From assembly GCF_030409055.1 (NCBI RefSeq), contig NZ_CP116619.1, forward strand, positions 653,628-717,627: a stretch of 64,000 nucleotides of DNA, given 5' to 3'. Position 1 is the first letter of the stretch. Each line of letters starts with the position of its first letter. Below are positions 8,918-17,622 of the stretch, piece by piece. A program made the position numbers and the translations under genes. The notes beneath the pieces are model-generated. The model did no database searches. It was not told the origin of the DNA and worked only from the letters and a program-made list of their open reading frames with translations. Source of the DNA: Trichocoleus desertorum NBK24. Its GTDB lineage: Bacteria > Cyanobacteriota > Cyanobacteriia > FACHB-46.

Positions 8918-9931
8918 ATGCCAAAGCGTGTAACTGTAGCCATTCCTACCTATAAAAGAGGCAAACTTCTGATTGATGCTTTGCAAAGTATTATTGTCCA
9001 GAATGTTGCTTTCAATTTCGAAATATTGGTTCTCGACAATGATTGTGATAAAGCTTTAGAGAAAAAGATCTTAAAGATTGAACATCCTGAAAACATATGT
9101 CTGAAATATATTGCGGTTCCGGACTTAGGCTTACATAACGGGCGTAATCGAGCAGCTGTTGAAAGCAATGGAGAAATTGTCATCTTTATTGATGACGATG
9201 TTATTACTCCCTCAGGATGGCTAGAAGCCATGTACGCCCCTTTTCAAGATTCTCAAGTGGGTGCTGTTGGTGGTAAAACCCTGCCAAAATGGGAAGTTCC
9301 TCCACCCGATTGGTTAAAGAGCATCCCTAGCGATTACTTTAGCCTTCTCGATTTGGGCGATACCTCGCGTGAAATGCATTGGCCACAAACCCCTTACGGT
9401 TGCAATATGGCCTTTCGTCGAGAACTTATTCTCACCTTGGGCGGCTTTCCGCCTGATGGAGTAGGCGACGGGTGGATTGAATGGAAACGAGGTGATGGAG
9501 AGATCGGCTTTGCTAAGCGGGTTTACGATGAGGGATATAAAATTCTTTACAGTTCGGAGGCTTGGCTTTACCACCGTATTCCTGAGAAGCGACAAACCGT
9601 AGGATTTATTCGTCGTCGAGCTGTAAAAGGAGCCATTAGTGAGGCTTACAGCGAGGCGAAGCATTCTTCACCTTCTAGGCTGTCACTTTTAACTCAGGCT
9701 GCAAAGCATACTGCAAAAGCAGCCATAGCTGCCTTAAAACAGTTAGCAGTTACTTTTAGAGGCGTTGAATCTTGGTTAAAGTATGACATCCTATGGGTTC
9801 ACCACAGCATTTCAGCTATCTATAAAATTCGTCTTGCGCTCGATTCTGACCTAAGAAAGTGGGTTTATAAGCAACACTACTGGACAGATAGTGCCTCGGC
9901 GGCAATAGCACAGCGGTTGGTTAAGCTATGA
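8918..9931 (+). CDS. Glycosyltransferase family 2
   Basis: 337 residues with a GT-A fold at the N-terminus: VAIPTYKRGKLLIDALQSI, nucleotide-binding LVLDNDC, and the DXD-like metal site IVIFIDDDVITPSGW (about 88-102). PYGCNMAFRRELILTLGGFP and the GEIGFAKRVYDEGYKILY region are the acceptor/catalytic part typical of GT2. No clear transmembrane helix. The stop overlaps the next start (ATGA), indicating translational coupling with the methyltransferase at 9928. Donor and acceptor sugars cannot be inferred. Confidence 0.87.
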   Translation: MPKRVTVAIPTYKRGKLLIDALQSIIVQNVAFNFEILVLDNDCDKALEKKILKIEHPENICLKYIAVPDLGLHNGRNRAAVESNGEIVIFIDDDVITPSGWLEAMYAPFQDSQVGAVGGKTLPKWEVPPPDWLKSIPSDYFSLLDLGDTSREMHWPQTPYGCNMAFRRELILTLGGFPPDGVGDGWIEWKRGDGEIGFAKRVYDEGYKILYSSEAWLYHRIPEKRQTVGFIRRRAVKGAISEAYSEAKHSSPSRLSLLTQAAKHTAKAAIAALKQLAVTFRGVESWLKYDILWVHHSISAIYKIRLALDSDLRKWVYKQHYWTDSASAAIAQRLVKL

Positions 9932-10854
9932 ATCTAAAGAGTTCTCTAGAGACCTGGTTACCACCTGGTTTTATCACCATAGCTAAATTAGCAACTGGTA
10001 AAACACCCGAGCAAAAGGTTAAACGATATTTACAAAATGGCTGTATCCCTTGGTCACCCGGATATGAGCTTTATAAAGAAAATTTAATTCATAGAACATT
10101 GCAAGATCAGACATTGATCGAATCTTTTAAGTCAGAGAAGTCATTGCCGCAAAATTACGGCATTCGTCTTGATGAGAGATGCGTGGAGTATCCCTGGCTT
10201 TTCTCAAGACTACCCTATGAAGCTACCCACATCTTAGATGCAGGGTCTAGTCTCAACTACGAATACATCTTGGAGCAGCCTTACTTTGAGAACAAGCATA
10301 TCCATATCGTGACCTTAGCACCTGAGCCACAATGTTTTTGGTATAAAGGAGTGTCTTACCTCTTTGAAGATCTGAGAAATTTGCCGCTCAAAAGCAGTTT
10401 CTATGATGCTATTGTTTGCCTTTCTACCTTGGAGCATGTTGGCCTAGATAATACTCAATATTCTGAAGGCGATCGCTATAATGAAACACGATCTAGTGAC
10501 TTTAAGCTGGCCATCAACGAACTAAAGCGAGTTCTCAAGCCAGGCGGCTCGCTATTTATTAGCATACCCTTCGGTCAATATCAAAATTTGGGGTACTTCC
10601 AGCAATTCGACTCCAGACTGCTATCAGAAACTGTTGAAGCGTTTGGCTCCTGTCAAGATATACACAAGACTTTCTTTAGGTATACGGCTAGCGGGTGGCG
10701 GTTTTCTCCAGAAGAAGAGTGCGCCGACTGTATGTACGTGAAAGCTTCTGAATGGATGTCTAGCGATGCCACAAACGCCAGTAAAACTGGGAAAAATAGA
10801 AGTGGACTGGCGGCGTCGGCCCAGGCCGTAGCTTGCATCCATATTGTTTATTAA
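9928..10854 (+). CDS. Methyltransferase-like protein, class I
   Basis: 308 residues. The SAM motif is divergent (THILDAGSSLNYEYIL; the usual glycine-rich loop is reduced). Later motifs are recognisable: FYDAIVCLSTLEHVGLDN and ELKRVLKPGGSLFISIPFG. It overlaps the upstream GT2 by four bases. The last 25 residues (NASKTGKNRSGLAASAQAVA) are low in conservation character and may be a neutral extension. The weakened motif I leaves open that this is a methyltransferase-fold protein with altered cofactor binding. It is part of the same operon as the ABC exporter. Confidence 0.75.
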   Translation: MNLKSSLETWLPPGFITIAKLATGKTPEQKVKRYLQNGCIPWSPGYELYKENLIHRTLQDQTLIESFKSEKSLPQNYGIRLDERCVEYPWLFSRLPYEATHILDAGSSLNYEYILEQPYFENKHIHIVTLAPEPQCFWYKGVSYLFEDLRNLPLKSSFYDAIVCLSTLEHVGLDNTQYSEGDRYNETRSSDFKLAINELKRVLKPGGSLFISIPFGQYQNLGYFQQFDSRLLSETVEAFGSCQDIHKTFFRYTASGWRFSPEEECADCMYVKASEWMSSDATNASKTGKNRSGLAASAQAVACIHIVY

Positions 10855-10869
10855 AAGATTATTAAGATT

Positions 10870-11340
10870 ATGAAAACCTCACCAACAGTTCAAACTGCTC
10901 AGCTCTCTCCAGTTCAGCAAATTGTACACGAGAGCGAACTCCTGGCTCTCATTCTTTCTCACCGCTTTGTAGAACCAGGCATTCACTTCTTCACACCCAA
11001 TGAGCTATCTCAGCAGCTCGCCTACATGAAGTATGAAACAGGCAAATGTATTCCGGCTCATGTTCATAACCCAGTACACAGAGACGTGTTCTATACCCAA
11101 GAAGTACTCTTTATCAAGAAAGGTAAACTGAGAGTTGACTTCTACAGTAAACATCAAGAGTACTTAGAAAGCCGAATTTTAGAGGTAGGCGACGTTATCT
11201 TACTAATTACTGGAGGTCACGGATTTGAAGTGATTGAAGATCTAGAAATGGTAGAAGTTAAGCAAGGTCCCTACATTGGAGATCAAGATAAAACTCGATT
11301 CCCTGGTATTCCCTCTGACGAGGCCCAAGTTATAGGCTAA
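10870..11340 (+). CDS. Cupin-like small protein of the glycan operon
   Basis: 156 residues. The central part has a double-stranded beta-helix (cupin) pattern: IPAHVHNPVHRDVFYTQEVL supplies possible metal ligands, followed by LFIKKGKLRVDFY, ILEVGDVILLITGGHGFEV and VEVKQGPY. No N-terminal signal or membrane segment. Cupins in sugar-nucleotide operons are often isomerases, epimerases or regulators, but this one lacks enough signature to choose. It lies 15 bases after the methyltransferase and nine bases before a DegT aminotransferase, so a role in the same modified-sugar pathway is likely. Confidence 0.7.
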   Translation: MKTSPTVQTAQLSPVQQIVHESELLALILSHRFVEPGIHFFTPNELSQQLAYMKYETGKCIPAHVHNPVHRDVFYTQEVLFIKKGKLRVDFYSKHQEYLESRILEVGDVILLITGGHGFEVIEDLEMVEVKQGPYIGDQDKTRFPGIPSDEAQVIG

Positions 11341-11349
11341 ATAATCGTT

Positions 11350-12465
11350 ATGAACTTTATCCCCGTCAATGAACCAGCGCTGCAGGGCAACGAAAAGAAG
11401 TATCTTCTAGAATGTCTCGAAACGGGGTGGATTTCTTCGGAGGGGCCATTCATTCAGCGATTTGAGACCGAGTTTGCCCAAAGAGTAGGCCGCCAGTATG
11501 CCATTACTGTATCCAATGGGTCAGCTGCATTAGAAGTTGCGATCGCTGCCCTCAGTATTAAACCAGGAGATGAAGTCATTTTGCCGACCTTCACCATCAT
11601 TTCCTGTGCTGCTGCGATTGTTCGAGCGGGTGCAACACCCATCTTAGTAGATGCCGACCCTATTACCTGGAACATGGACGTTGGCCATTTAGAGAGCTGC
11701 ATCACTCCAAACACAAAAGCCATCATGGTAGCGCATATTTACGGCCTTCCCGTCGATATGGAACCGGTTTTGACAATTGCTAAGCAGCATAACCTAGCCA
11801 TTATTGAAGATGCCGCCGAGATGCACGGCCAAACCTATCAGGGCCAACCCTGCGGCAGCTTTGGAGAAATTAGCACCTTTAGCTTTTACGCCAATAAGCA
11901 CATCACCACTGGAGAAGGCGGCATGGTGGTTACGAATGATCCTGACTTAGCTGAACGATGTCGATCGCTTCGTAACCTGTGCTTCCAACCTCAGCAACGC
12001 TTTGTCCATGAAGAACTGGGTTGGAACTTCCGCATGGGTAACCTGCAAGCCGCCCTGGGAGTCGCTCAGCTGGAGCAGCTCGATAGCTTTGTTCAACGTA
12101 AACGCGAGATAGGCCAGCGCTACACCAAGGGACTATTCGGGTTGAAGGGAGTACAGCTACCATTAGCTGCTACCAACTATGCCAACAATATTTACTGGGT
12201 CTATGGCCTGGTGCTAGAAGACACTTTACCATTTGATGCTAAGGAAGCCATGCATCGCCTGAAAGCCAAAGGAGTTGGCACTCGCCCTTTCTTCTGGCCG
12301 ATGCACGAGCAGCCCGCTTTTCAAAAGATAGGTCTCTTTCAAGGAGAGAAGCACCCCGTTTCAGAAAACATAGCTCGACGAGGATTCTATATTCCGAGTG
12401 GTTTGGCCTTGACCGATGAGCAAATCGATCAGGTGATTGCTAGGGTCAAGGAGATAGCAGCATGA
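11350..12465 (+). CDS. DegT/DnrJ/EryC1/StrS-family sugar aminotransferase
   Basis: 371 residues, the normal length for PLP-dependent sugar-nucleotide aminotransferases. The PLP lysine is K183 in FYANKHITTGEGGMV. Other family marks are NGSAALEVAIAALSIKPGDEV, IIEDAAEMHGQTY and the late GTRPFFWPMHEQPAF. It probably aminates a keto-sugar nucleotide, giving an amino sugar (perosamine-type or similar) for the surface glycan. No dehydratase or epimerase gene that makes the keto substrate is in the window, so that step must be encoded elsewhere. The stop overlaps the next start by four bases. Confidence 0.92.
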   Translation: MNFIPVNEPALQGNEKKYLLECLETGWISSEGPFIQRFETEFAQRVGRQYAITVSNGSAALEVAIAALSIKPGDEVILPTFTIISCAAAIVRAGATPILVDADPITWNMDVGHLESCITPNTKAIMVAHIYGLPVDMEPVLTIAKQHNLAIIEDAAEMHGQTYQGQPCGSFGEISTFSFYANKHITTGEGGMVVTNDPDLAERCRSLRNLCFQPQQRFVHEELGWNFRMGNLQAALGVAQLEQLDSFVQRKREIGQRYTKGLFGLKGVQLPLAATNYANNIYWVYGLVLEDTLPFDAKEAMHRLKAKGVGTRPFFWPMHEQPAFQKIGLFQGEKHPVSENIARRGFYIPSGLALTDEQIDQVIARVKEIAA

Positions 12466-13232
12466 GCATATTCCAAGCCTATGCTGAATACTACGATCTC
12501 CTGTATCGGGATAAAGACTATCAAAAAGAGTCTGAGTTCATTCAGCAACTCATAAAAGCCCATGCACCCTCTACCCAAACTATCCTGGAGCTAGGAAGCG
12601 GCACCGGTCGTCACGCCGAGTATCTAGCTCAGCAGGGCTACAGCATTGTGGGTGTGGAAAGAAGCGAGGACATGCTGTCCCACTGTCGCCAACGCCAAGC
12701 TACCCAAGATAGAACCCTGGCCCAAAGACTCAAGTTCTTACAGGGTGATTTGAGAGACATTAGGCTTGAGCAAGTGTTTGACTGCATTCTTTCCCTCTTT
12801 CACGTCATCAGTTACCAAATCAGCAACGCCGATCTGATAGCTGCCTTTAAGACGGTCAACCTTCATTTAAAACCAGGAGGAGTCTTTATTTTCGATGTCT
12901 GGTATGGCCCCGCAGTTCTGCACGACAAGCCTCAAGTCAGGGTCAAGCACCTGCAAGATGGAAATTGCACGGTCACCCGGATTGCCAAGCCAACCCTACA
13001 CCTCAATGACAACCTTGTTGATGTCAACTATCAGATCCTAGTGAAATATCCTGACCAGGGTACTTACCAGGAATTGCAGGAACTGCATCAGATGCGCTAT
13101 CTGTTTAAGACTGAAGTTGACTGGCTGCTCAATCAAGCCGGAATGAACCTAATCAAGTACGGCGAGTGGATGACCCACGCTCCGGCAGGGCTTGACACTT
13201 GGGGAGTCTATTTTGTCGCTGCAAAGCCATGA
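12462..13232 (+). CDS. Class I SAM-dependent methyltransferase
   Basis: 256 residues. It has a canonical SAM-binding motif I, ILELGSGTGRHAEYLAQQG (about 43-61), then VGVERSEDML and LKPGGVFIFDVWYGPAVL. Placement directly after the aminotransferase, with ATGA overlap on both sides, suggests N- or O-methylation of the amino sugar just made (an N-methyl or N,N-dimethyl sugar is a reasonable guess, by analogy with NodS/DesVI-like enzymes). The C-terminal YGEWMTHAPAGLDTWGVYFV is typical of sugar N-methyltransferases as I remember them, but this remains inference. Confidence 0.85.
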   Translation: MSIFQAYAEYYDLLYRDKDYQKESEFIQQLIKAHAPSTQTILELGSGTGRHAEYLAQQGYSIVGVERSEDMLSHCRQRQATQDRTLAQRLKFLQGDLRDIRLEQVFDCILSLFHVISYQISNADLIAAFKTVNLHLKPGGVFIFDVWYGPAVLHDKPQVRVKHLQDGNCTVTRIAKPTLHLNDNLVDVNYQILVKYPDQGTYQELQELHQMRYLFKTEVDWLLNQAGMNLIKYGEWMTHAPAGLDTWGVYFVAAKP

Positions 13233-14494
13233 AAGTCGCGATTCCCATATCCTCTGGTCTCCCGTCTGACGGTGGGGGATATACCTTTGAGACCGAAATA
13301 ATTTCGGCTATCATTCAGCAAGCACCAAACCTCAACCATGAGTTTTGGGTTTTCAACCTATCTCAAGAACCTACGCATGGGTTTCAAGAATCAAAGCAGC
13401 TAAAATTTATCAATCCTCAAAAAGCAGCTTTCACAAGTTTCCTTTGCTGGGCCAAGGCCAATGGAGCTGCCTTGAGCAGGAAATTGAGTAATCCTAACGC
13501 CCTATTTTTGCCCATTAGCTGGCCAGAAGCCTACTTTCACGAATTTATTCAATCCAACGATTTTGACTTTTGCTGGCTGCTGTCTCCCTACGCCCTAACC
13601 CAGCAGCCTGTGCAAGCGGTACCCTTTGCAGTAACGGTCTGGGATTTGCAGCATCGGCTACAGCCCTACTTCCCCGAAATCAGCCTTAATAAACAGTGGG
13701 AGTCTAGAGAAGCCTTCTATGATAGACGGCTCAAACAGGCGACCTATGTAGTTACGGGAACACAAAGAGGCAAGCATGAAATTGAAATCTTTTATCAGAT
13801 TGCCTCTGAACGCATAGAGATCTTGCCTTTTCCAACACCTGAATTTGCCTTGAATCAAACAGATCGAGCCATTGATAAAAACTCATTTCTGCAACAATAC
13901 AGCCTTCCTCCTGATTATTTTTTCTATCCAGCCCAATTCTGGCCCCACAAAAACCATTTTGCTCTGCTCAAAGCGCTGAAGCTCCTCAATGAAAAGCACC
14001 ACATCAATGCTTCAGTCGTGCTGACGGGTTCTAACAAGGGAAATGTTGATTACGTAAAAAGCCTAATTGAAAAATTTGACCTTAAGAGTAGAGTTCATAT
14101 CTTAGGATTTATTCCCCAAGTTGATTTAGCTTATCTCTATAAATTTGCACTGGCATTAGTCTTTCCAACCTATTTCGGGCCTGACAACTTACCCCCGTTG
14201 GAAGCATTTGCTTTGGGTTGCCCAGTCATTGCCTCAGACGTGCCAGGTGCCTCCGAGCAGCTAGGGGAGGCGGCCCTGCTGGTAAAACCCAATGACATTG
14301 ACCAGATAGCCCTGGCTATGAAGACCATCTACGAAGACACAAACCTACACTACAACCTTACTCAAAAAGGCTTAACTAGAGCAAAAGCCTGGACAACCCA
14401 AGACTATGTCAACCAGATGCTGTCGCTTCTAGATCAGTTTGAAACAATTAGAAGCTGTTGGCCAAGTAATGGGTTTTTGAGTCATCGTTCTTAA
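13229..14494 (+). CDS. Glycosyltransferase family 4 (GT-B)
   Basis: 421 residues. The frame opens at GTG 13199, inside the upstream gene; ATG at 13229 overlaps the upstream stop (ATGA) and gives the expected N-terminus MKVAIPISSGLPSDGGGYT. The donor-binding half has PAQFWPHKNHFALLKALKLL and the catalytic E-rich region PTYFGPDNLPPLEAFALGCP, followed by VIASDVPGASEQLGEAALLV. It is a retaining GT of unknown sugar specificity, translationally coupled to the methyltransferase. Confidence 0.88.
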   Translation: MKVAIPISSGLPSDGGGYTFETEIISAIIQQAPNLNHEFWVFNLSQEPTHGFQESKQLKFINPQKAAFTSFLCWAKANGAALSRKLSNPNALFLPISWPEAYFHEFIQSNDFDFCWLLSPYALTQQPVQAVPFAVTVWDLQHRLQPYFPEISLNKQWESREAFYDRRLKQATYVVTGTQRGKHEIEIFYQIASERIEILPFPTPEFALNQTDRAIDKNSFLQQYSLPPDYFFYPAQFWPHKNHFALLKALKLLNEKHHINASVVLTGSNKGNVDYVKSLIEKFDLKSRVHILGFIPQVDLAYLYKFALALVFPTYFGPDNLPPLEAFALGCPVIASDVPGASEQLGEAALLVKPNDIDQIALAMKTIYEDTNLHYNLTQKGLTRAKAWTTQDYVNQMLSLLDQFETIRSCWPSNGFLSHRS

Positions 14495-14503
14495 ATTTAA
14501 GTC

Positions 14504-15406
14504 ATGGCTGATCAGGTTTACATTCTAATTCCCGTCCACAACCGTAGAGCCATTACGCTGGATTGCCTAGATACCCTCCAGCGCAACGGCGACCTCGACC
14601 GCTACTCCGTTGTAGTTATTGACGATGGCTCCACTGATGGCACCGCCGAGGTCATCAGTGGAGCCTACCCTGTCGTCACAGTTCTACAGGGCGACGGCAA
14701 GCTGTGGTGGACGGGAGCGATCGCAAAAGGCATGGAGTACGCCTACCATCAGGGAGCTGACTACTTTATCTGGCTCAATGACGACACCCTACCGCTGCCC
14801 ACAGCTCTAACCCAGTTAGTTGAACAATGCAGAGCTGCCCCTAGATGTATCGCGACAGGCCAGTGCTATGCCAGTACCCAGCTTCTGAAGCCGAGCTACG
14901 GCGGGCAAATTAAGCGCTCCTTCTCCATTCAGCTAATTGCGACCCCTAAAGGGCAGAAAAGAGCCTGCGACTGCATGAGCGGCAATTTAGTCTGTTTGCC
15001 TCGCTCTGCCGTGGTGGATATTGGCTATCCTCCCGCAAAGCAGTTGCCCCATTGTCGAGCGGATATTGTTTATACCTTAAACGCCAAGCGAGCAGGCTAT
15101 GACCTTAAAGTGGTGGGAGATGTGATTGCGATCGCACCTCTCAACCCTTTAGATGAGAGTTGGGCCTCTAGCCCTGTGCCCATGAGCCAGCGATGGAGAC
15201 AGTTAGCTAGTCTGAAATCCAACATCCATCCATCCACTTATTGGCTCTACTGCCATCAAGTCTTTGGGTGGCTAGGACCAATCTTGTTTGTCTGGGTTTA
15301 TATCAAGCTTCTGGGGTTTACTGTAGCTAGAGGAGTGCTACCGCTCGATTGGCTCAAGAAGATCAAGACTCTGAAAGACTCAAAGTTACAAGCCGGGCTT
15401 TGGTAA
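14504..15406 (+). CDS. Glycosyltransferase family 2, first of a tandem pair
   Basis: 300 residues, starting MADQVYILIPVHNRRAITL. GT-A motifs are VVIDDGSTDGTAEV (about 36-49), GDGKLWWTGAIAKGMEYAY and the DXD-like FIWLNDDTLP. The C-terminus has a hydrophobic stretch (VFGWLGPILFVWVYIKLLGF) that could be a membrane anchor. It shares motif order, spacing and N-terminus with the next gene, so they look like a tandem duplication that diverged. The WWTGAI pattern occurs in rhamnosyltransferase-like GT2 proteins, but specificity is not decided. Confidence 0.87.
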   Translation: MADQVYILIPVHNRRAITLDCLDTLQRNGDLDRYSVVVIDDGSTDGTAEVISGAYPVVTVLQGDGKLWWTGAIAKGMEYAYHQGADYFIWLNDDTLPLPTALTQLVEQCRAAPRCIATGQCYASTQLLKPSYGGQIKRSFSIQLIATPKGQKRACDCMSGNLVCLPRSAVVDIGYPPAKQLPHCRADIVYTLNAKRAGYDLKVVGDVIAIAPLNPLDESWASSPVPMSQRWRQLASLKSNIHPSTYWLYCHQVFGWLGPILFVWVYIKLLGFTVARGVLPLDWLKKIKTLKDSKLQAGLW

Positions 15407-15420
15407 TGAGAATCATTTCA

Positions 15421-16269
15421 ATGAGCAAGGGTATATTCATTCTTATTCCTGTTCATAACCGCCGAGAAACAACCTTACGCGGCTTAAGACAGCTGTATCA
15501 GGATACCACGATCCAAAATTGGCCCGACCTTCATCTTGTTGTCATCGACGATGGCTCAACAGATGGTACAGAAGCTGCCCTGAGAAATGAGTTTCCAGCA
15601 GTGACGATTTTGCGGGGTAACGGGCATCTCTGGTGGACAGGAGCTATTCGGAAAGGTATGGAATATGCCTACAACAAAGGGTGTGAAGCCGTCTTCTGGC
15701 TTAACGATGACTGCCCTCCCAGCGCCGGCAGCTTAGCAAAAATGCATGAAGCCTCTGTCTATCAAGGCAACGCCCTTATTGGAGCGGCCTGCTACATTGC
15801 CGAAACCGATGTTTTGAAACCGACTGGTGCTCAGGGTAGAACTCCAGTAGCGGCCAAACCAGGAGAAATGATGCCTGTAGATGAAATGAGCGGGCACTGC
15901 GTTTACATTCCCAGAGTTGTAATGGATGCGATTGGTTGTCCAGATATACAGCGCTTTCCCCATTATCATGGCGATAGCAGCTATACACTGCAAGCCACCC
16001 GCGCTGGTTTTCGGGCTTACATTCTTGGCGATGCCAAAGTTTCCCACCCTGGAATCATCAAGGCAAAGCCTGAAGACTTCGCTGATTTTCAAAAAGCAAC
16101 CCCCATTCAAACGTTCAAACAGATTTTCCTGAGTCAAAAGTCACTCTACTACTGGCCAACTCAATTTTTCTATAACACTGAAAAATACGGCTTCTGGCAA
16201 GGAATAGGTCTATTCTCCTTGAAATCAATTCGATGGTTGATCAAATGGGTTTGGCTTAACACCGTATAG
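15421..16269 (+). CDS. Glycosyltransferase family 2, second of a tandem pair
   Basis: 282 residues from ATG 15421 (MSKGIFILIPVHNRRETTL), which aligns exactly with the start of the upstream paralogue. ATG at 15406 overlaps the upstream stop (TAATG) and would add five residues; it is a fair alternative. The frame stays open back to 15349 inside the upstream gene. Motifs: VVIDDGSTDGTEAALR, GNGHLWWTGAIRKGMEYAYN and the metal site AVFWLNDDCPP. Likely adds a second, different residue of the same repeat unit. After it comes about 120 bases with no gene before the GT61 remnant. Confidence 0.87.
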   Translation: MSKGIFILIPVHNRRETTLRGLRQLYQDTTIQNWPDLHLVVIDDGSTDGTEAALRNEFPAVTILRGNGHLWWTGAIRKGMEYAYNKGCEAVFWLNDDCPPSAGSLAKMHEASVYQGNALIGAACYIAETDVLKPTGAQGRTPVAAKPGEMMPVDEMSGHCVYIPRVVMDAIGCPDIQRFPHYHGDSSYTLQATRAGFRAYILGDAKVSHPGIIKAKPEDFADFQKATPIQTFKQIFLSQKSLYYWPTQFFYNTEKYGFWQGIGLFSLKSIRWLIKWVWLNTV

Positions 16270-16391
16270 CTCAAAGAGCCACAGAATTGGGGGATAACCC
16301 AGCGTACAAAGGGAAAGAAGTAATTTGTTTCAAGTCGAACTAACTAATAGAGTTAAAGATTTTATCTTCATCTTTAAATAGGAAGAATTAA

Positions 16392-17594
16392 ATGCAGACA
16401 CAAATCAGAATTCTTTATGGGAGGCTGGTATCCGACCACCAATCCTTCCTCTTTTTAATTAAAAGAACACTTAAAAAAATATATTTATCTTTTCAACCCT
16501 ATGATGGCTCTACTTTCTTTCCCACTCGCGGCCCGATCCACTGTAGTCTTGCATCTGAGATCGCCATTGCATCAGGCGGTAGCCAGACGATAGTTTGCAG
16601 AGAAGATGAGCGGGAATTTAAAGTTCCCTTCACCGACAATCCAAGTATCGCTAATTTTTTTTCAAATTTTACCCATTCGCGATATCCACCTGTTTCTATC
16701 ACAATGATTCCTGGTGGCCACATCTATTCTGAAGGAGCAGTGTTCTCCCCTGACGGAACCGTCTTGGCCCGAGATCTTTCTCTAGACTTCAGTTCTCCTA
16801 GTGACTCTCATTACCTATGTAGAAAACCTATTCATAAGAGTAAGCATCTCAAGGGAAGCACGCTCTCAGTTGCCTCTTGGCAAACCCGCAGCTATTATCA
16901 TTAGCTGCTAGACGAACTGCCTCGTTATTTGCTACCAGCTATTCCCACTTTCGATCAGATTGTTTGTTCAAGAGACACAGCTATCAATCGAGAAGCCCTC
17001 CACGCACTAGGATTAGGAAACAGAAAGATACTCTCTCTCAATCAAGCAAAACACTACAAATGTGACTTGCTAATTACACCCTCTTATATAGCGCCTACAG
17101 GCGAGCCTAGTCCGTATCTAGTTGAACTAATAACCGAAGCTGTTCAACCTCTCATCTCTAGAGCAAAAAACTATCCAGAGAAAATATTTATTTCCCGCAA
17201 GCTAGCGCGTAGCAGGAGAATTATCAATGAGGATGCCATATTTCAGTTTTTCGAGTCCCAAGGTTACACTCGCATTAATCTGGAAGATTTACCTTGGAGG
17301 GATCAAATAAATATTTTCTATCACGCTCAGGAAATATTTGCCCCTCACGGAGCTGGATTGGCAAACTTGATTTTCTGCTCTAGAAAGCCTCTGGTCATAG
17401 AGCTTTTCAACACAAAATACCTGCATTGGTGTTTCTGGCGGTTGGCCGCATTGGTTGGTGCAAGATATTTGCCAATAGCCCTTCCTCGCATGGAGCTTGT
17501 TGAGCATAGCCTTGCTGCTGGCAACCTGGATATTAATGTTAGTAACCCAGCTGAGCTAATCTCGTTATATCAGAGCCTAAGGGCTAATCTCTAA
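16392..17594 (+). pseudogene. GT61 (DUF563) glycosyltransferase interrupted by one in-frame amber codon
   Basis: Codons 1-170 (16392-16901) and the following 229 codons up to 17594 are in the same frame, separated only by TAG at 16902-16904. Reading through gives ASWQTRSYYH*LLDELPRYL, where the family motif is YYHWLLDxLPR, so the stop replaces tryptophan TGG by a single G to A change. The second half keeps other GT61 marks: KIFISRKLARSRRIINE and IFAPHGAGLANLIFCSRKP. Full length is about 400 residues, normal for the family, and no other lesion is visible. It is therefore a very recent pseudogene, an assembly error, or a readthrough gene. Location inside the glycan operon suggests it once added a sugar to the same polymer. 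Confidence 0.85.
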
Positions 17595-17622
17595 GCCGAT
17601 TCCATCAAGCTAGTCACAGGTG

